Assembly: GCA_023665145.1 (NCBI GenBank)
Contig: JAMPEM010000007.1
Span: 28,532-92,531, forward strand
DNA length: 64,000 nt
From: Bacteroides sp.
Lineage (GTDB): Bacteria > Bacteroidota > Bacteroidia > Bacteroidales > Muribaculaceae
Direction: 5' to 3'
Shown piece after piece: positions 8,362 through 16,930 of this stretch. Each line of letters begins with the position of its first letter. The stretch's first letter is position 1. A model generated the notes under the pieces. That model had not been told where the DNA came from, ran no database searches, and was given only the letters and a program-made list of their open reading frames with translations. A program made the position numbers and the translations under genes.

Positions 8362-8784
8362 TTATTTTTTTGATGGATCCTCGCAGAGCTCTGTCAGTAC
8401 AAACTGAGTAGTCTTGGGATGAAGGAATGCTATTTGGAGACCATCTGCCCCTTTGCGAGGTGCTTTGTCAAGCAAACGTACACCTTTCTCCTCTGCTTCT
8501 GCAAGAGCCTCTGTCACACCATCCTCGACACAGTAAGCGATGTGGTGCATTCCACCTTTGCCGCCATTCTTTTCGATAAATTTTGCAATAGTGCTCTCTG
8601 GTGAGGTAGGTTCGAGCAATTCTATCTTCACGTCACCTACCTTTATGAAAGCTGTAGTAACTTTCTGATCTTCCACTACCTCGGTCTTGTAACATTTCAA
8701 GCCGAGAACTTCTTCATAATACTTGATGGCAGCTTGCAAGTCGGGAACTGCGATGCCAATGTGTTCAATGTGCGAAATTTCCAT
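8362..8784 (-). CDS. mce: Methylmalonyl-CoA epimerase
   Basis: 140 residues, one vicinal-oxygen-chelate domain pair. The N-terminal HIEHIGIAV, central GGMHHIAYCV and C-terminal FVLTEL strands carry the expected His/His/Glu metal ligands. It interconverts (R)- and (S)-methylmalonyl-CoA between the B12-dependent mutase and the decarboxylase. It is first in the operon with mmdA, the OadG-like gene, the biotin carrier and the beta subunit, and has a near-consensus promoter upstream. The mutase genes are not in this window. Confidence 0.95.
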   Translation of the reverse strand: MEISHIEHIGIAVPDLQAAIKYYEEVLGLKCYKTEVVEDQKVTTAFIKVGDVKIELLEPTSPESTIAKFIEKNGGKGGMHHIAYCVEDGVTEALAEAEEKGVRLLDKAPRKGADGLQIAFLHPKTTQFVLTELCEDPSKK

Positions 8785-8912
8785 TGAATTTGATTCAGTT
8801 AGGTTTTTGTATTATAGTTTTTTGTAAATCTTTCAAAATTTATAATTGATTGGCATATTGACAGAAACAGCCATAATGCGTTACCATATAACCAAACACA
8901 TAAATTTCGGTG

Positions 8913-8944
8913 CAAAACTACGAAAAAATAATGATACTTACAAA
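8913..8944 (-). promoter_or_regulatory. Promoter of the mce-mmd operon
   Basis: On the minus strand, TTTG (8944-8941), 20 nt, then TAGTTTTG (8920-8913): a full match to the Bacteroidetes TTTG / TAnnTTTG consensus. It leaves a leader of about 120 nt before the mce start at 8784. Confidence 0.75.
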
Positions 8945-9046
8945 CATTCTGCAAAATATTTTTTGCGATAATAATTGAAATGTCATATTTTGTCCTTTAA
9001 TTGTCCTTTATTACTTGTTTTTATATTCAGTTTGAGAAATTTTGTG

Positions 9047-9054
9047 TATCTTTG
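9047..9054 (+). promoter_or_regulatory. -7 box of the lpxD operon promoter
   Basis: TATCTTTG, a consensus TAnnTTTG box, lies 17 bp before the lpxD ATG. A TTTG exists at 9031-9034 but only 12 nt upstream, so the -33 element is not clear. The leader would be very short. Confidence 0.5.
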
Positions 9055-9071
9055 CATGAAATTTTGACAAT

Positions 9072-10067
9072 ATGGAAATAACGGTTAAAGATATTGCCTC
9101 AATAATTGGAGGGAAGGTGGATGGTGACAGCTTTTCCAAGTTATCCGGTTTTGCACCTATTCAAAGTGCCCAAAAGGGACATTTGACTTTTCTTTCGAAT
9201 CCTAAATATACCCCATACATTTACTCTACGGAGGCTACGGCCGTTCTCGTAGCCGACACATTTCAAACTACCGAGCCCGTCAATACGACTCTAATACGAG
9301 TAAAGAATCCATACGATGCTCTTGCTTCCCTTATGAACATGGTGCAGAGCCTAAAGGCCAAGCCCGTTGGTGTGGAACCTCAATCTTTCATATCTGATGA
9401 TGTGGCACTACCGGAAGGATTATATGTAGGCGCTTTTGCATATATAGGGAGAGGGGTTAACCTTGGACGCAATGTAAAAATTTATCCCCAGGCCTATATT
9501 GCAGACGGGTGCACAATCGGTGATGACACAATTATCCGTGCCGGAGTAAAGATATACGAAGATTGCACTATAGGCCGCAACTGTATAATTCATTCAGGTG
9601 CCGTGATTGGTGCAGACGGATTCGGGTTCGCACCTACTGCCGGGGGATACGACAAAATTCCTCAAATCGGAAATGTCATTATAGAAGACAATGTGGAGAT
9701 AGGGGCCAACACATGCATTGACAGAGCCACATTCGGACATACTGTCATAGGGAAAGGCACAAAGCTCGACAATCTGATTCAGGTGGCACACAATGTATCA
9801 ATAGGGAGCAACAATGTCTTCGCCTCTCAATCAGGTGTCGCCGGCTCCACATCAATCGGTGACTGGAACCGGGTGGGCGGACAGGTGGGATTCGCCGGAC
9901 ATATTTCCATCGGTAACTTCAATGAATTTGGAGCACAGTCAGGAATACCCAAGAGCGTCGGGGACAACAAACGACTAATTGGATACCCGGCAGTTAATGC
10001 AAGAGATTTCGCCAGAAATCAAGTATATATAAAAAAAATCGCAGAACTCTTTGAAACACGAAAATAA
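9072..10067 (+). CDS. lpxD: UDP-3-O-(3-hydroxyacyl)glucosamine N-acyltransferase
   Basis: 331 residues. An N-terminal uridine-binding domain (about 1-100) is followed by left-handed beta-helix hexapeptide repeats (about 105-300), with the catalytic His at 240 in QVAHNV. A short C-terminal helix follows. It adds the second acyl chain in lipid A synthesis, using acyl-ACP. It is first in a tight operon with lpxC/fabZ (12-nt gap) and lpxA. Confidence 0.96.
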   Translation: MEITVKDIASIIGGKVDGDSFSKLSGFAPIQSAQKGHLTFLSNPKYTPYIYSTEATAVLVADTFQTTEPVNTTLIRVKNPYDALASLMNMVQSLKAKPVGVEPQSFISDDVALPEGLYVGAFAYIGRGVNLGRNVKIYPQAYIADGCTIGDDTIIRAGVKIYEDCTIGRNCIIHSGAVIGADGFGFAPTAGGYDKIPQIGNVIIEDNVEIGANTCIDRATFGHTVIGKGTKLDNLIQVAHNVSIGSNNVFASQSGVAGSTSIGDWNRVGGQVGFAGHISIGNFNEFGAQSGIPKSVGDNKRLIGYPAVNARDFARNQVYIKKIAELFETRK

Positions 10068-10078
10068 AACAACAAGAT

Positions 10079-11461
10079 ATGAATCAACTCACACTCAATG
10101 CTCCTTTTACAGTAAAAGGTAAAGGATTGCATACAGGACTTGAAATCACAGCAACATTTCTACCTGCAAAAGAAAATACAGGGTATAGATTCCGCCGCAT
10201 TGACCTTGAAAATGCTCCGGAGATTCCTGCTTTGGCAGAAAATGTAGTAGATACAACTCGTGGCACTGCAATTGGAATTAACGATGTTAAAATTTGCACA
10301 ATAGAGCACGCACTTGCTGCACTGTATGCTGCCGGCATTGACAACTGTATAATAGAAGTAAACGCTCCCGAAATGCCAATTCTTGACGGAAGCGCCATTC
10401 AATATGTAGAAAAAATTGAAGAGGTCGGACTCAAAGAGCAAGACGCAGACAAAGATTTCTACATCATTAAGCAAAAGCAACGCATCAAGGACGAAGAGAC
10501 AGGGTCGACTATTACCGTCTATCCTGATGACAATTTCAGCGTACAGGCTATGGTGGAATACGACTCTCCTATTCTTCCCAATCAGTTTGCCACTCTCGAT
10601 GACCTTGCTGATTTCAAACAGGAAGTGGCAAGTGCCCGCACCTTCGTATTTGTAAGAGAAATCGAGCCTCTGGTAGAGAACGGATTGATTCGCGGCGGTG
10701 ACCTTGAAAATGCAATTGTCATATACGACCGACAAATAGAACAAAACCGCATTGACCACATATGCGATTTGATGAAAGTGCCTCACATGCACCTTGACAA
10801 ACTGGGATATATCAATCCTAAACCGCTTCAATGGGATAATGAACCGGCACGCCACAAGCTGATGGATGTTATAGGCGATTTGGCACTTATCGGACGCCCT
10901 CTAAAAGGTCGTGTAGTAGCTGTGCGTCCCGGACACACGATTAACAGCAAATTCACTCGTATGCTTCGTAAAGAAGTGCGTCATACAGAAATCCAGTCGC
11001 CGGTATATGATCCAAACATTGCTCCGATAATTGATGTCAATGGTATTCGCGCTCTTCTGCCCCACAGATATCCATTCTTGCTTATCGACAAGGTAATCGA
11101 ACTTGACCGCAAACATTGTGTGGCTGTAAAAAACGTGACAGTCAACGAGCCCTTCTTCCAAGGGCATTTCCCACAAGAGCCCGTCATGCCGGGTGTGCTT
11201 CAAGTGGAGGCAATGGCACAAGCAGCAGGTGTGCTTGTCCTCAACTTCCTTGAAGAACCTGAAAAATACAGCACATATTTCCTTAAAATTGATAATGTCA
11301 AATTCCGACAGAAAGTGGTACCCGGTAATACACTCCTTATGAATGTATCGCTGATGACACCAATCAGAAGAGGATGTGCAGTGGTAAAAGGATATGCTTT
11401 CGTAGGCGAGAAAATAGTATGCGAAGCAGAATTTATGGCTCAAATCATAAAAAATAAATAA
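10079..11461 (+). CDS. lpxC/fabZ: Bifunctional UDP-3-O-acyl-GlcNAc deacetylase / 3-hydroxyacyl-ACP dehydratase
   Basis: 460 residues, a fusion typical of Bacteroidetes. Residues 1 to about 300 are LpxC: TIEHALAAL with the first Zn ligand His77, later RHKLMDVIGDLAL with the other ligands, and the GHTINSKF region. From about 315 to the end is FabZ: LPHRYPFLLIDKV, then the active-site GHFPQEPVMPGVLQVEA with catalytic His and Glu. It joins the committed step of lipid A synthesis to fatty-acid elongation, two branches that compete for 3-hydroxyacyl-ACP. It sits between lpxD and lpxA. Confidence 0.96.
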   Translation: MNQLTLNAPFTVKGKGLHTGLEITATFLPAKENTGYRFRRIDLENAPEIPALAENVVDTTRGTAIGINDVKICTIEHALAALYAAGIDNCIIEVNAPEMPILDGSAIQYVEKIEEVGLKEQDADKDFYIIKQKQRIKDEETGSTITVYPDDNFSVQAMVEYDSPILPNQFATLDDLADFKQEVASARTFVFVREIEPLVENGLIRGGDLENAIVIYDRQIEQNRIDHICDLMKVPHMHLDKLGYINPKPLQWDNEPARHKLMDVIGDLALIGRPLKGRVVAVRPGHTINSKFTRMLRKEVRHTEIQSPVYDPNIAPIIDVNGIRALLPHRYPFLLIDKVIELDRKHCVAVKNVTVNEPFFQGHFPQEPVMPGVLQVEAMAQAAGVLVLNFLEEPEKYSTYFLKIDNVKFRQKVVPGNTLLMNVSLMTPIRRGCAVVKGYAFVGEKIVCEAEFMAQIIKNK

Positions 11462-11462
11462 G

Positions 11463-12236
11463 ATGAGTACCCTTTACAGCGTTGACCCTCGCGCAGAAAT
11501 CGGGAATAATGTGCAGATAGGCCCCTTCACTACTATATATGAAGATGTTAAGATTGGAGACAATTGCAAGATTATGAACAATGTCACAATCTTTCCGGGA
11601 GCAAGAATAGGAGACAATGTCACCATTTTCCCTGCAGCCTCAATATCGGCTGTTCCACAGGATTTAAAATTCCGGGGTGAAGATACCCAAGCATTCGTAG
11701 GAAACGGAACAACCCTTCGGGAATGCGTAACAATCAATCGGGGCACGGCGGCAAAAGGGAAAACCGTAGTGGGCGACAACTGTCTGTTGATGGCCTACTC
11801 ACATGTAGCGCATGATTGCATTCTTGGCAATTCCGTTATCCTTTCCAATGCCACTCAGCTTGGCGGTGAAGTTGTCGTAGACGATCAAGCCGTAATCGGT
11901 GGAGGCAGTCTTATACATCAATTCTGTCATCTTGGCAGAAACATAATGTTGCAAGGTGGTGCACTCGTCAATAAAGATATCCCCCCATACGTCAAAGCTG
12001 CTCGCGAGCCTATAAGCTATGTAGGACTTAACAGTATCGGACTTCATCGCCGTGGATTTTCACCCGAAGATATCCAAGCTATCGGAGAAATATATCGAAT
12101 ATTATATATGAGCGACCTTAACGTCACAAATGCGGTAAAACTAATACTCGAAACGTTACCGGCCACAAAATATCGTGACGAAATTATCTGCTTTGTTACA
12201 AAATCACAGAGAGGAATTATTCGCTCAGCCATATAA
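11463..12236 (+). CDS. lpxA: Acyl-ACP--UDP-N-acetylglucosamine O-acyltransferase
   Basis: 257 residues. Hexapeptide repeats form a left-handed beta-helix over about 1-185, with the catalytic His117 in SHVAHDC; a helical C-terminal domain follows. It performs the first acylation of UDP-GlcNAc in lipid A synthesis. The ATG follows the lpxC/fabZ stop by 1 nt, so translation is likely coupled. A terminator follows at 12292-12337. Confidence 0.96.
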   Translation: MSTLYSVDPRAEIGNNVQIGPFTTIYEDVKIGDNCKIMNNVTIFPGARIGDNVTIFPAASISAVPQDLKFRGEDTQAFVGNGTTLRECVTINRGTAAKGKTVVGDNCLLMAYSHVAHDCILGNSVILSNATQLGGEVVVDDQAVIGGGSLIHQFCHLGRNIMLQGGALVNKDIPPYVKAAREPISYVGLNSIGLHRRGFSPEDIQAIGEIYRILYMSDLNVTNAVKLILETLPATKYRDEIICFVTKSQRGIIRSAI

Positions 12237-12291
12237 TCTCGAAAAATACACATTTACAATTCTCGCAATTAGATTATCACTGCTTACCGCC

Positions 12292-12337
12292 AATCGGGAA
12301 CTCCAAGTATTATACGGATTTCCCGATTCCTTTTTTT
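12292..12337 (+). terminator. Terminator of the lpxD-lpxC/fabZ-lpxA operon
   Basis: AATCGGGAA (12292-12300) pairs with TTCCCGATT (12320-12328), and a run of seven T follows at 12331-12337. Confidence 0.8.
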
Positions 12338-12463
12338 ATTTCATATTGTCAAATATATGACAGATTTGTCAGAGATGGCAGATGCTATTTTTACGAATTA
12401 TAAAAATAAAATTAAGTTTTATATATGGCATTTTCAATTTTTTATGAATTTTAAAATAATATT

Positions 12464-12478
12464 TTGACTGAGAGTCAA
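12464..12478. promoter_or_regulatory. Perfect inverted repeat upstream of dnaK
   Basis: TTGACT, spacer GAG, AGTCAA: a 6-bp perfect inverted repeat 118 bp ahead of the dnaK start. It is a candidate operator. It does not match the CIRCE consensus (TTAGCACTC-N9-GAGTGCTAA). Confidence 0.35.
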
Positions 12479-12595
12479 CTGTTTTAGCACATCATTTGTT
12501 TATAAAATGAAACCGAAGGGAGATCTTAAGTAGCATCCGACAATCTTCCCCGATCTGAATTTAATAAAATATAAATATAAAAACACATTAATATT

Positions 12596-14494
12596 ATGGC
12601 AAAGATTATTGGTATCGATTTAGGTACGACAAATTCATGCGTAGCCGTACTTGAAGGAAAGAATCCGGTAGTTATACCCAACAACGAAGGTCGCAATACA
12701 ACACCGTCTGTAGTAGCATTTGTAGATGGTGGAGAAAGAAAAGTAGGAGATCCGGCCAAACGTCAGGCAATCACCAATCCTACTCGTACAATCTATTCCA
12801 TCAAGAGATTTATGGGAGAGAAATGTGACCAGGTGACAGATGAAATCAAACGTGTACCCTACAAAGTAGTGTGTCAAAACGATATTCCCAAAGTGGATAT
12901 TGACGGCCGCGACTATACTCCGCAGGAAATTTCTGCAATGATTCTGCAAAAAATGAAGAAAACAGCAGAAGACTATCTCGGACAGGAAGTGACAGAAGCC
13001 GTAATTACAGTACCTGCTTATTTTGATGACTCACAACGTCAGGCTACAAAAGAGGCCGGAGAAATCGCCGGTCTTAAGGTTCGCCGTATTGTCAACGAGC
13101 CTACTGCAGCCGCACTTGCTTACGGCCTTGACAAATCAGATAAAGAACAGAAAATCGCAGTATTCGACCTCGGTGGCGGTACTTTCGATATCTCCATTCT
13201 TGAGCTCGGTGATGGTGTCTTTGAAGTAAAATCCACAAATGGTGACACTCACCTCGGTGGTGACGACTTCGACCACGTGATTATTGACTGGCTCGCTGAT
13301 GAATTTAACAAAGAGGAAGGTGTGGATCTCCGTCAGGATCCTATGGCAATGCAACGTCTTAAAGAAGCCGCAGAAAAGGCCAAGATTGAGCTTTCAAGCT
13401 CTACTTCAACAGAGATTAACCTTCCATACATCACAGCAACGGCATCAGGTCCTAAACACTTGGTAAAAACCCTCTCACGCGCTAAATTCGAACAGTTGGC
13501 ACACACTCTTATCGATGCTGTTGCAGAACCTTGCGTAAAAGCACTTAAAGATGCAGGCATGACAGCAAGCGATATAAACGAAGTTATCCTCGTCGGTGGC
13601 TCAACTCGTATCCCGGCCATCCAAGAGAAGGTAAAAGAAATCTTCGGGAAAGAACCGTCAAAAGGTGTTAACCCCGACGAAGTAGTGGCAATTGGTGCAG
13701 CTATTCAAGGCGGTGTCCTTAGCGGAGATGTAAAAGATGTACTTCTTCTTGACGTAGTGCCTCTTTCAATCGGTATTGAGACTCTCGGTGGTGTATTTAC
13801 AAAACTTATCGAAGCAAACTCTACCATACCTATCAGAAAGAGTGAAACATTCTCAACTGCTGCTGACAATCAGCCCGAAGTGACCATTAGAGTTCTTCAA
13901 GGTGAACGTCCTATGGCGGCTGATGACAAACTACTTGGTGAATTCAACCTATCCGGAATTAACCCCGCGCCACGTGGTGTACCGCAGATTGAAGTGACAT
14001 TTGAAGTGGATGCCAACGGTATTCTTAATGTCACAGCAAAAGATAAGGCTACCGGAAAAGAACAGTCCATCAGAATCGAAGCATCAAGCGGACTTAGCGA
14101 ACAAGAGATTCAACGTATGCGAGATGAAGCAAAAGCGAATGAAGAAGCCGATAAGAAAGCAAAGGAACGCATCGACAAGCTGAATCATGCCGACAGCGTA
14201 ATTTTCCAAACCGAAAAACAACTCTCAGAGCTTGGTGACAAGATTCCGGCCGACAAACGAGCCGCAATTGATTCAGCACTTAACCGACTCAAAGAGGTAC
14301 ATAAGAATCAGCTTGTAGAAGATATTGACTCAGCCGAAAAAGCAGTCAACGACGCATTGATGGCCGCTGCCCAAGATATCCAGAACGCAGCGCAAGCAGG
14401 TGCCGCAGGCGCGCAGCCAAATCCCGGACAGGCTTCTCATGCAGATGGTGAAGAAAAAGATATTACCGATGTAGATTTTGAGGAAGTAAAATAA
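12596..14494 (+). CDS. dnaK: Chaperone DnaK (Hsp70)
   Basis: 632 residues. It opens with the Hsp70 signature [15 protein letters not shown]; the ATPase domain includes [15 protein letters not shown] and [11 protein letters not shown], followed by the linker [16 protein letters not shown] and the substrate-binding domain. The acidic C-terminus ends with [11 protein letters not shown], the usual EEVK-like tail. It works with DnaJ/GrpE (not in this window) in protein folding and heat stress. It is monocistronic, with a terminator 30 bp downstream. Confidence 0.98.
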   Translation: MAKIIGIDLGTTNSCVAVLEGKNPVVIPNNEGRNTTPSVVAFVDGGERKVGDPAKRQAITNPTRTIYSIKRFMGEKCDQVTDEIKRVPYKVVCQNDIPKVDIDGRDYTPQEISAMILQKMKKTAEDYLGQEVTEAVITVPAYFDDSQRQATKEAGEIAGLKVRRIVNEPTAAALAYGLDKSDKEQKIAVFDLGGGTFDISILELGDGVFEVKSTNGDTHLGGDDFDHVIIDWLADEFNKEEGVDLRQDPMAMQRLKEAAEKAKIELSSSTSTEINLPYITATASGPKHLVKTLSRAKFEQLAHTLIDAVAEPCVKALKDAGMTASDINEVILVGGSTRIPAIQEKVKEIFGKEPSKGVNPDEVVAIGAAIQGGVLSGDVKDVLLLDVVPLSIGIETLGGVFTKLIEANSTIPIRKSETFSTAADNQPEVTIRVLQGERPMAADDKLLGEFNLSGINPAPRGVPQIEVTFEVDANGILNVTAKDKATGKEQSIRIEASSGLSEQEIQRMRDEAKANEEADKKAKERIDKLNHADSVIFQTEKQLSELGDKIPADKRAAIDSALNRLKEVHKNQLVEDIDSAEKAVNDALMAAAQDIQNAAQAGAAGAQPNPGQASHADGEEKDITDVDFEEVK

Positions 14495-14523
14495 CCCCAA
14501 AGTAAGAAATATAAAATCCTTAT

Positions 14524-14558
14524 AAACGGAGTGTAACTCAAACGGTTGCACTCCGTTT
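14524..14558 (+). terminator. dnaK terminator
   Basis: AAACGGAGTG (14524-14533) pairs perfectly with CACTCCGTTT (14549-14558), followed by a T-rich stretch. Confidence 0.75.
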
Positions 14559-14622
14559 CTCTTTAGAGATAGTATTCTTTATATTCTTTTTTATAAAAAT
14601 TTTCTATAATTTTTAAATATAT

Positions 14623-14653
14623 TTTCACATTTCATCAAAATTTATTAACTTTG
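14623..14653 (+). promoter_or_regulatory. Promoter of the spt gene pair
   Basis: TTTC (14623-14626, one mismatch to TTTG), 19 nt, then TAACTTTG (14646-14653). The start codon is at 14716. Confidence 0.55.
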
Positions 14654-14715
14654 TATTCCAATTATAATTAAAACGCAACGGCCTCTCCCCTCTTTTTGCT
14701 GCAAATCACCATATT

Positions 14716-15903
14716 ATGAAGCCATTACAAGCTAAATTAGCACGCTACGACGCTCCTCAAAAAGCAAAAGCTGCCGGAGTATATCCCTATTTTCGTGAAA
14801 TAGACTCCCATCAAGATACAGAAGTTCTCATGAACGGGAAGAAAGTCCTCATGTTCGGTTCTAACTCCTACATGGGTCTGACAGACCACCCAAAAGTTAT
14901 TGAGGCAGCTGTAGCCGCTACTAAAAAATATGGAACCGGTATGGCAGGATCTCCCTTCCTGAACGGAACTCTTGATATTCACAAACGCTTGGAAGAACGC
15001 TTGGCAGACTATATCGGCAAGGAGGATGTCATGCTTTATTCTACCGGATTCGGTGTTAATCTTGGTGTTGTTTCCACCCTTACAGGTCGGGAAGATTACA
15101 TCATCCTCGACGAACAGGATCACGCATCAATCATCGAAGGAAGAAGACTGTCATTTTCGAACTATCTCAAATACAAACACAACGATATGGAGTCACTTGA
15201 AAAACAGCTCCAACGTTGTGACCCAGATAAAATAAAACTTATCGCTACTGACACCGTATTTTCGATGGAAGGGGATGTGGCAGATATGAAAAAAATTGTA
15301 GAACTCGCCAAGAAATATAACGCCTCAGTAATGGCTGATGAAGCTCACGGTCTTGGTGTCTTTGGCGAAGGAGGACGTGGTGTATGTCATCATCTCGGTG
15401 TTGCTGATGATGTTGACCTCATAATGGGTACTTTCAGTAAATCTTTCGCTTCCCTCGGAGGTTTTATCGCTACCGACAAGGAAATAACAAACTATCTGAG
15501 ACACCACTCCAGATCATACATCTTCACCGCATCCATCACTCCTGCTGCCACCGCTGCCGTTAACGCTGCACTTGATATTATCATCAGCGAACCGGAACGC
15601 CAGGAACATCTTTGGAATATTACACATTACGCCCTCGAAAATTTCCGCCAAATGGGGTGCGAAATCGGTAATACATCCACACCAATTATTCCTCTCTTCA
15701 TTCGTGATGATTACAAAACATTCCAAGTGACGAGAGACCTCCTCGAAGAAGGTGTTTTCGTCAATCCCGTGGTAACACCGGCTGTAGCACCTCACGATAC
15801 TCTTATCAGATACTCTCTGATGGCTACACACACAAAGGAACAGGTCACAAGATCTCTTGAAGCCATTCAAAAAGTATTTAAACGTCACGGAATTATAAAA
15901 TAA
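14716..15903 (+). CDS. spt: Serine palmitoyltransferase (alpha-oxoamine synthase)
   Basis: 395 residues, a fold-type I PLP enzyme. Visible features are GSNSYMGLTDHP, the stacking His136 in DHAS, ADEAHGLGVFG with the PLP-binding Asp208, and GTFSKSFASLGG with the Schiff-base Lys242. The overall sequence, starting MKPLQAKLARYD and containing GVYPYFREIDSHQDTEV, is recognisably the Bacteroides sphingolipid enzyme rather than BioF or Kbl. It condenses serine with a long acyl-CoA to 3-ketosphinganine, the first step of sphingolipid synthesis. A small gene follows 23 bp later. Confidence 0.92.
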   Translation: MKPLQAKLARYDAPQKAKAAGVYPYFREIDSHQDTEVLMNGKKVLMFGSNSYMGLTDHPKVIEAAVAATKKYGTGMAGSPFLNGTLDIHKRLEERLADYIGKEDVMLYSTGFGVNLGVVSTLTGREDYIILDEQDHASIIEGRRLSFSNYLKYKHNDMESLEKQLQRCDPDKIKLIATDTVFSMEGDVADMKKIVELAKKYNASVMADEAHGLGVFGEGGRGVCHHLGVADDVDLIMGTFSKSFASLGGFIATDKEITNYLRHHSRSYIFTASITPAATAAVNAALDIIISEPERQEHLWNITHYALENFRQMGCEIGNTSTPIIPLFIRDDYKTFQVTRDLLEEGVFVNPVVTPAVAPHDTLIRYSLMATHTKEQVTRSLEAIQKVFKRHGIIK

Positions 15904-15926
15904 ATAAACTATCATCTCATCGGCAA

Positions 15927-16466
15927 ATGTTATATCGCATCAAATTTGTCTCAGAAGAAGCATCCGGATTCTCCAGAATTATTGATATAGACCCCGATAA
16001 CTCTTTTCTTCAATTAAAAGATGCTATCCTTGAATCAGTCAATTTCACCTCAGACGACAATCAATCTTTCTTCCTGTGCGACGATAACTGGAAGCGTGAT
16101 ACCGAAATTTCTTCGACTGACAACACATACTCAGACCAAGACCCTCATCTGATGGACGAGACACCTATCTCCGAAATACTACAAGACGAGGGAGACAAAC
16201 TCTCATTCCTTTTCGATAAAGAGAACAACCGTGAGTTTTTCATGGAATTAAAGGAGATTATATTCGGTGAAAAGATTGACACCCCAAAATGCATAAAAGC
16301 TGTTGGCAATCCGCCGATTCAACATATAATCACAGAAGAGCTGATACAGCCTAAAATTCAGAACCGGCAACACATAAGCGATGATATAGATATAGAATTC
16401 TACGGTGACGACCAATATAACGAGGACGAACTCGAAGGATTTGATATCAACGAAGAAGAAGAATAA
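15927..16466 (+). CDS. pRiA4b ORF-3-like (IS1096 TnpR-like) protein
   Basis: 179 residues, acidic, ending in a long Asp/Glu-rich tail. The N-terminal pattern (LYRIKFVSEE, DIDPDNSFLQLKDAI, FFLCDDNW, then KLSFLFD) resembles the plasmid pRiA4b ORF-3 family, a small fold found in many Bacteroidetes whose function is unknown. There is no membrane segment or signal. It starts 23 bp after spt and is almost certainly co-transcribed with it. A long palindromic terminator follows. The family call is from memory of the fold pattern; function is unknown. Confidence 0.7.
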   Translation: MLYRIKFVSEEASGFSRIIDIDPDNSFLQLKDAILESVNFTSDDNQSFFLCDDNWKRDTEISSTDNTYSDQDPHLMDETPISEILQDEGDKLSFLFDKENNREFFMELKEIIFGEKIDTPKCIKAVGNPPIQHIITEELIQPKIQNRQHISDDIDIEFYGDDQYNEDELEGFDINEEEE

Positions 16467-16481
16467 CAAATCCCTTTACAC

Positions 16482-16529
16482 AAATATTACGCATCAATTT
16501 AGAAATTTCTAAATTGATGCGTAATATTT
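16482..16529. terminator. Perfect 48-bp palindrome, bidirectional terminator
   Basis: Positions 16482-16505 and 16506-16529 are exact reverse complements, 24 bp per arm. The palindrome lies between convergent genes ending at 16466 (+) and 16547 (-), so it can terminate both. Confidence 0.8.
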
Positions 16530-16546
16530 TATTCTTCAATACTCCT

Positions 16547-16927
16547 TTATATCGAATCTGTCATTATACTCACTTCATTGATGACAGTATCCCTTGAATA
16601 CCCTTTATTTCGGGCAAGTTCATACAAGTTCTTGGTCATCATATAAATTGTATCATTCTCCCCTTGCGTCATCTCTAAATCTGCTTCCGAGGTATATTTC
16701 GAATTTATTCCCATCAAGGCCACTTGATACCTCTCAATCAATCCCGATACATCTCCGGAATCAGGCATTTGTCTCAGACTGTCGGTATATTTTTGCAATA
16801 AATTCTTCTCCTCCGAATACAATTTTTCAGAGTCAATCTTATCCATATTCTTGTTACCATCTGAACATCCGGCAACTATTGACATCAATAACCCGGAAAA
16901 TATTATTTCTTTTATAATCTTATTCAT
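16547..16927 (-). CDS. Small lipoprotein, hypothetical
   Basis: 126 residues with a lipoprotein signal: a hydrophobic stretch ending in the lipobox VAGC, so Cys21 should be lipidated. The rest is charged and helical with no recognised domain. Its start lies 3 nt after the uvrA stop, so it is translated from the uvrA message, but nothing links it to DNA repair. Probably an envelope protein of unknown function. Confidence 0.7.
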   Translation of the reverse strand: MNKIIKEIIFSGLLMSIVAGCSDGNKNMDKIDSEKLYSEEKNLLQKYTDSLRQMPDSGDVSGLIERYQVALMGINSKYTSEADLEMTQGENDTIYMMTKNLYELARNKGYSRDTVINEVSIMTDSI

Positions 16928-16930
16928 CTC

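Larger units (their letters stand above)
12237..12595. other. Intergenic region between lpxA and dnaK
   Basis: The 359-bp gap contains the lpx operon terminator (12292-12337), an AT-rich stretch, and the 15-bp inverted repeat TTGACT-gag-AGTCAA at 12464-12478, roughly where a dnaK operator or promoter would lie. I could not place a clear TTTG/TAnnTTTG promoter for dnaK. Confidence 0.55.

Noticed and set aside
10160-10855. Long open frame antisense to lpxC
   Set aside because: The sense strand encodes clear LpxC with its zinc ligands; the antisense peptide is Cys/Tyr/Phe-rich with no family look.
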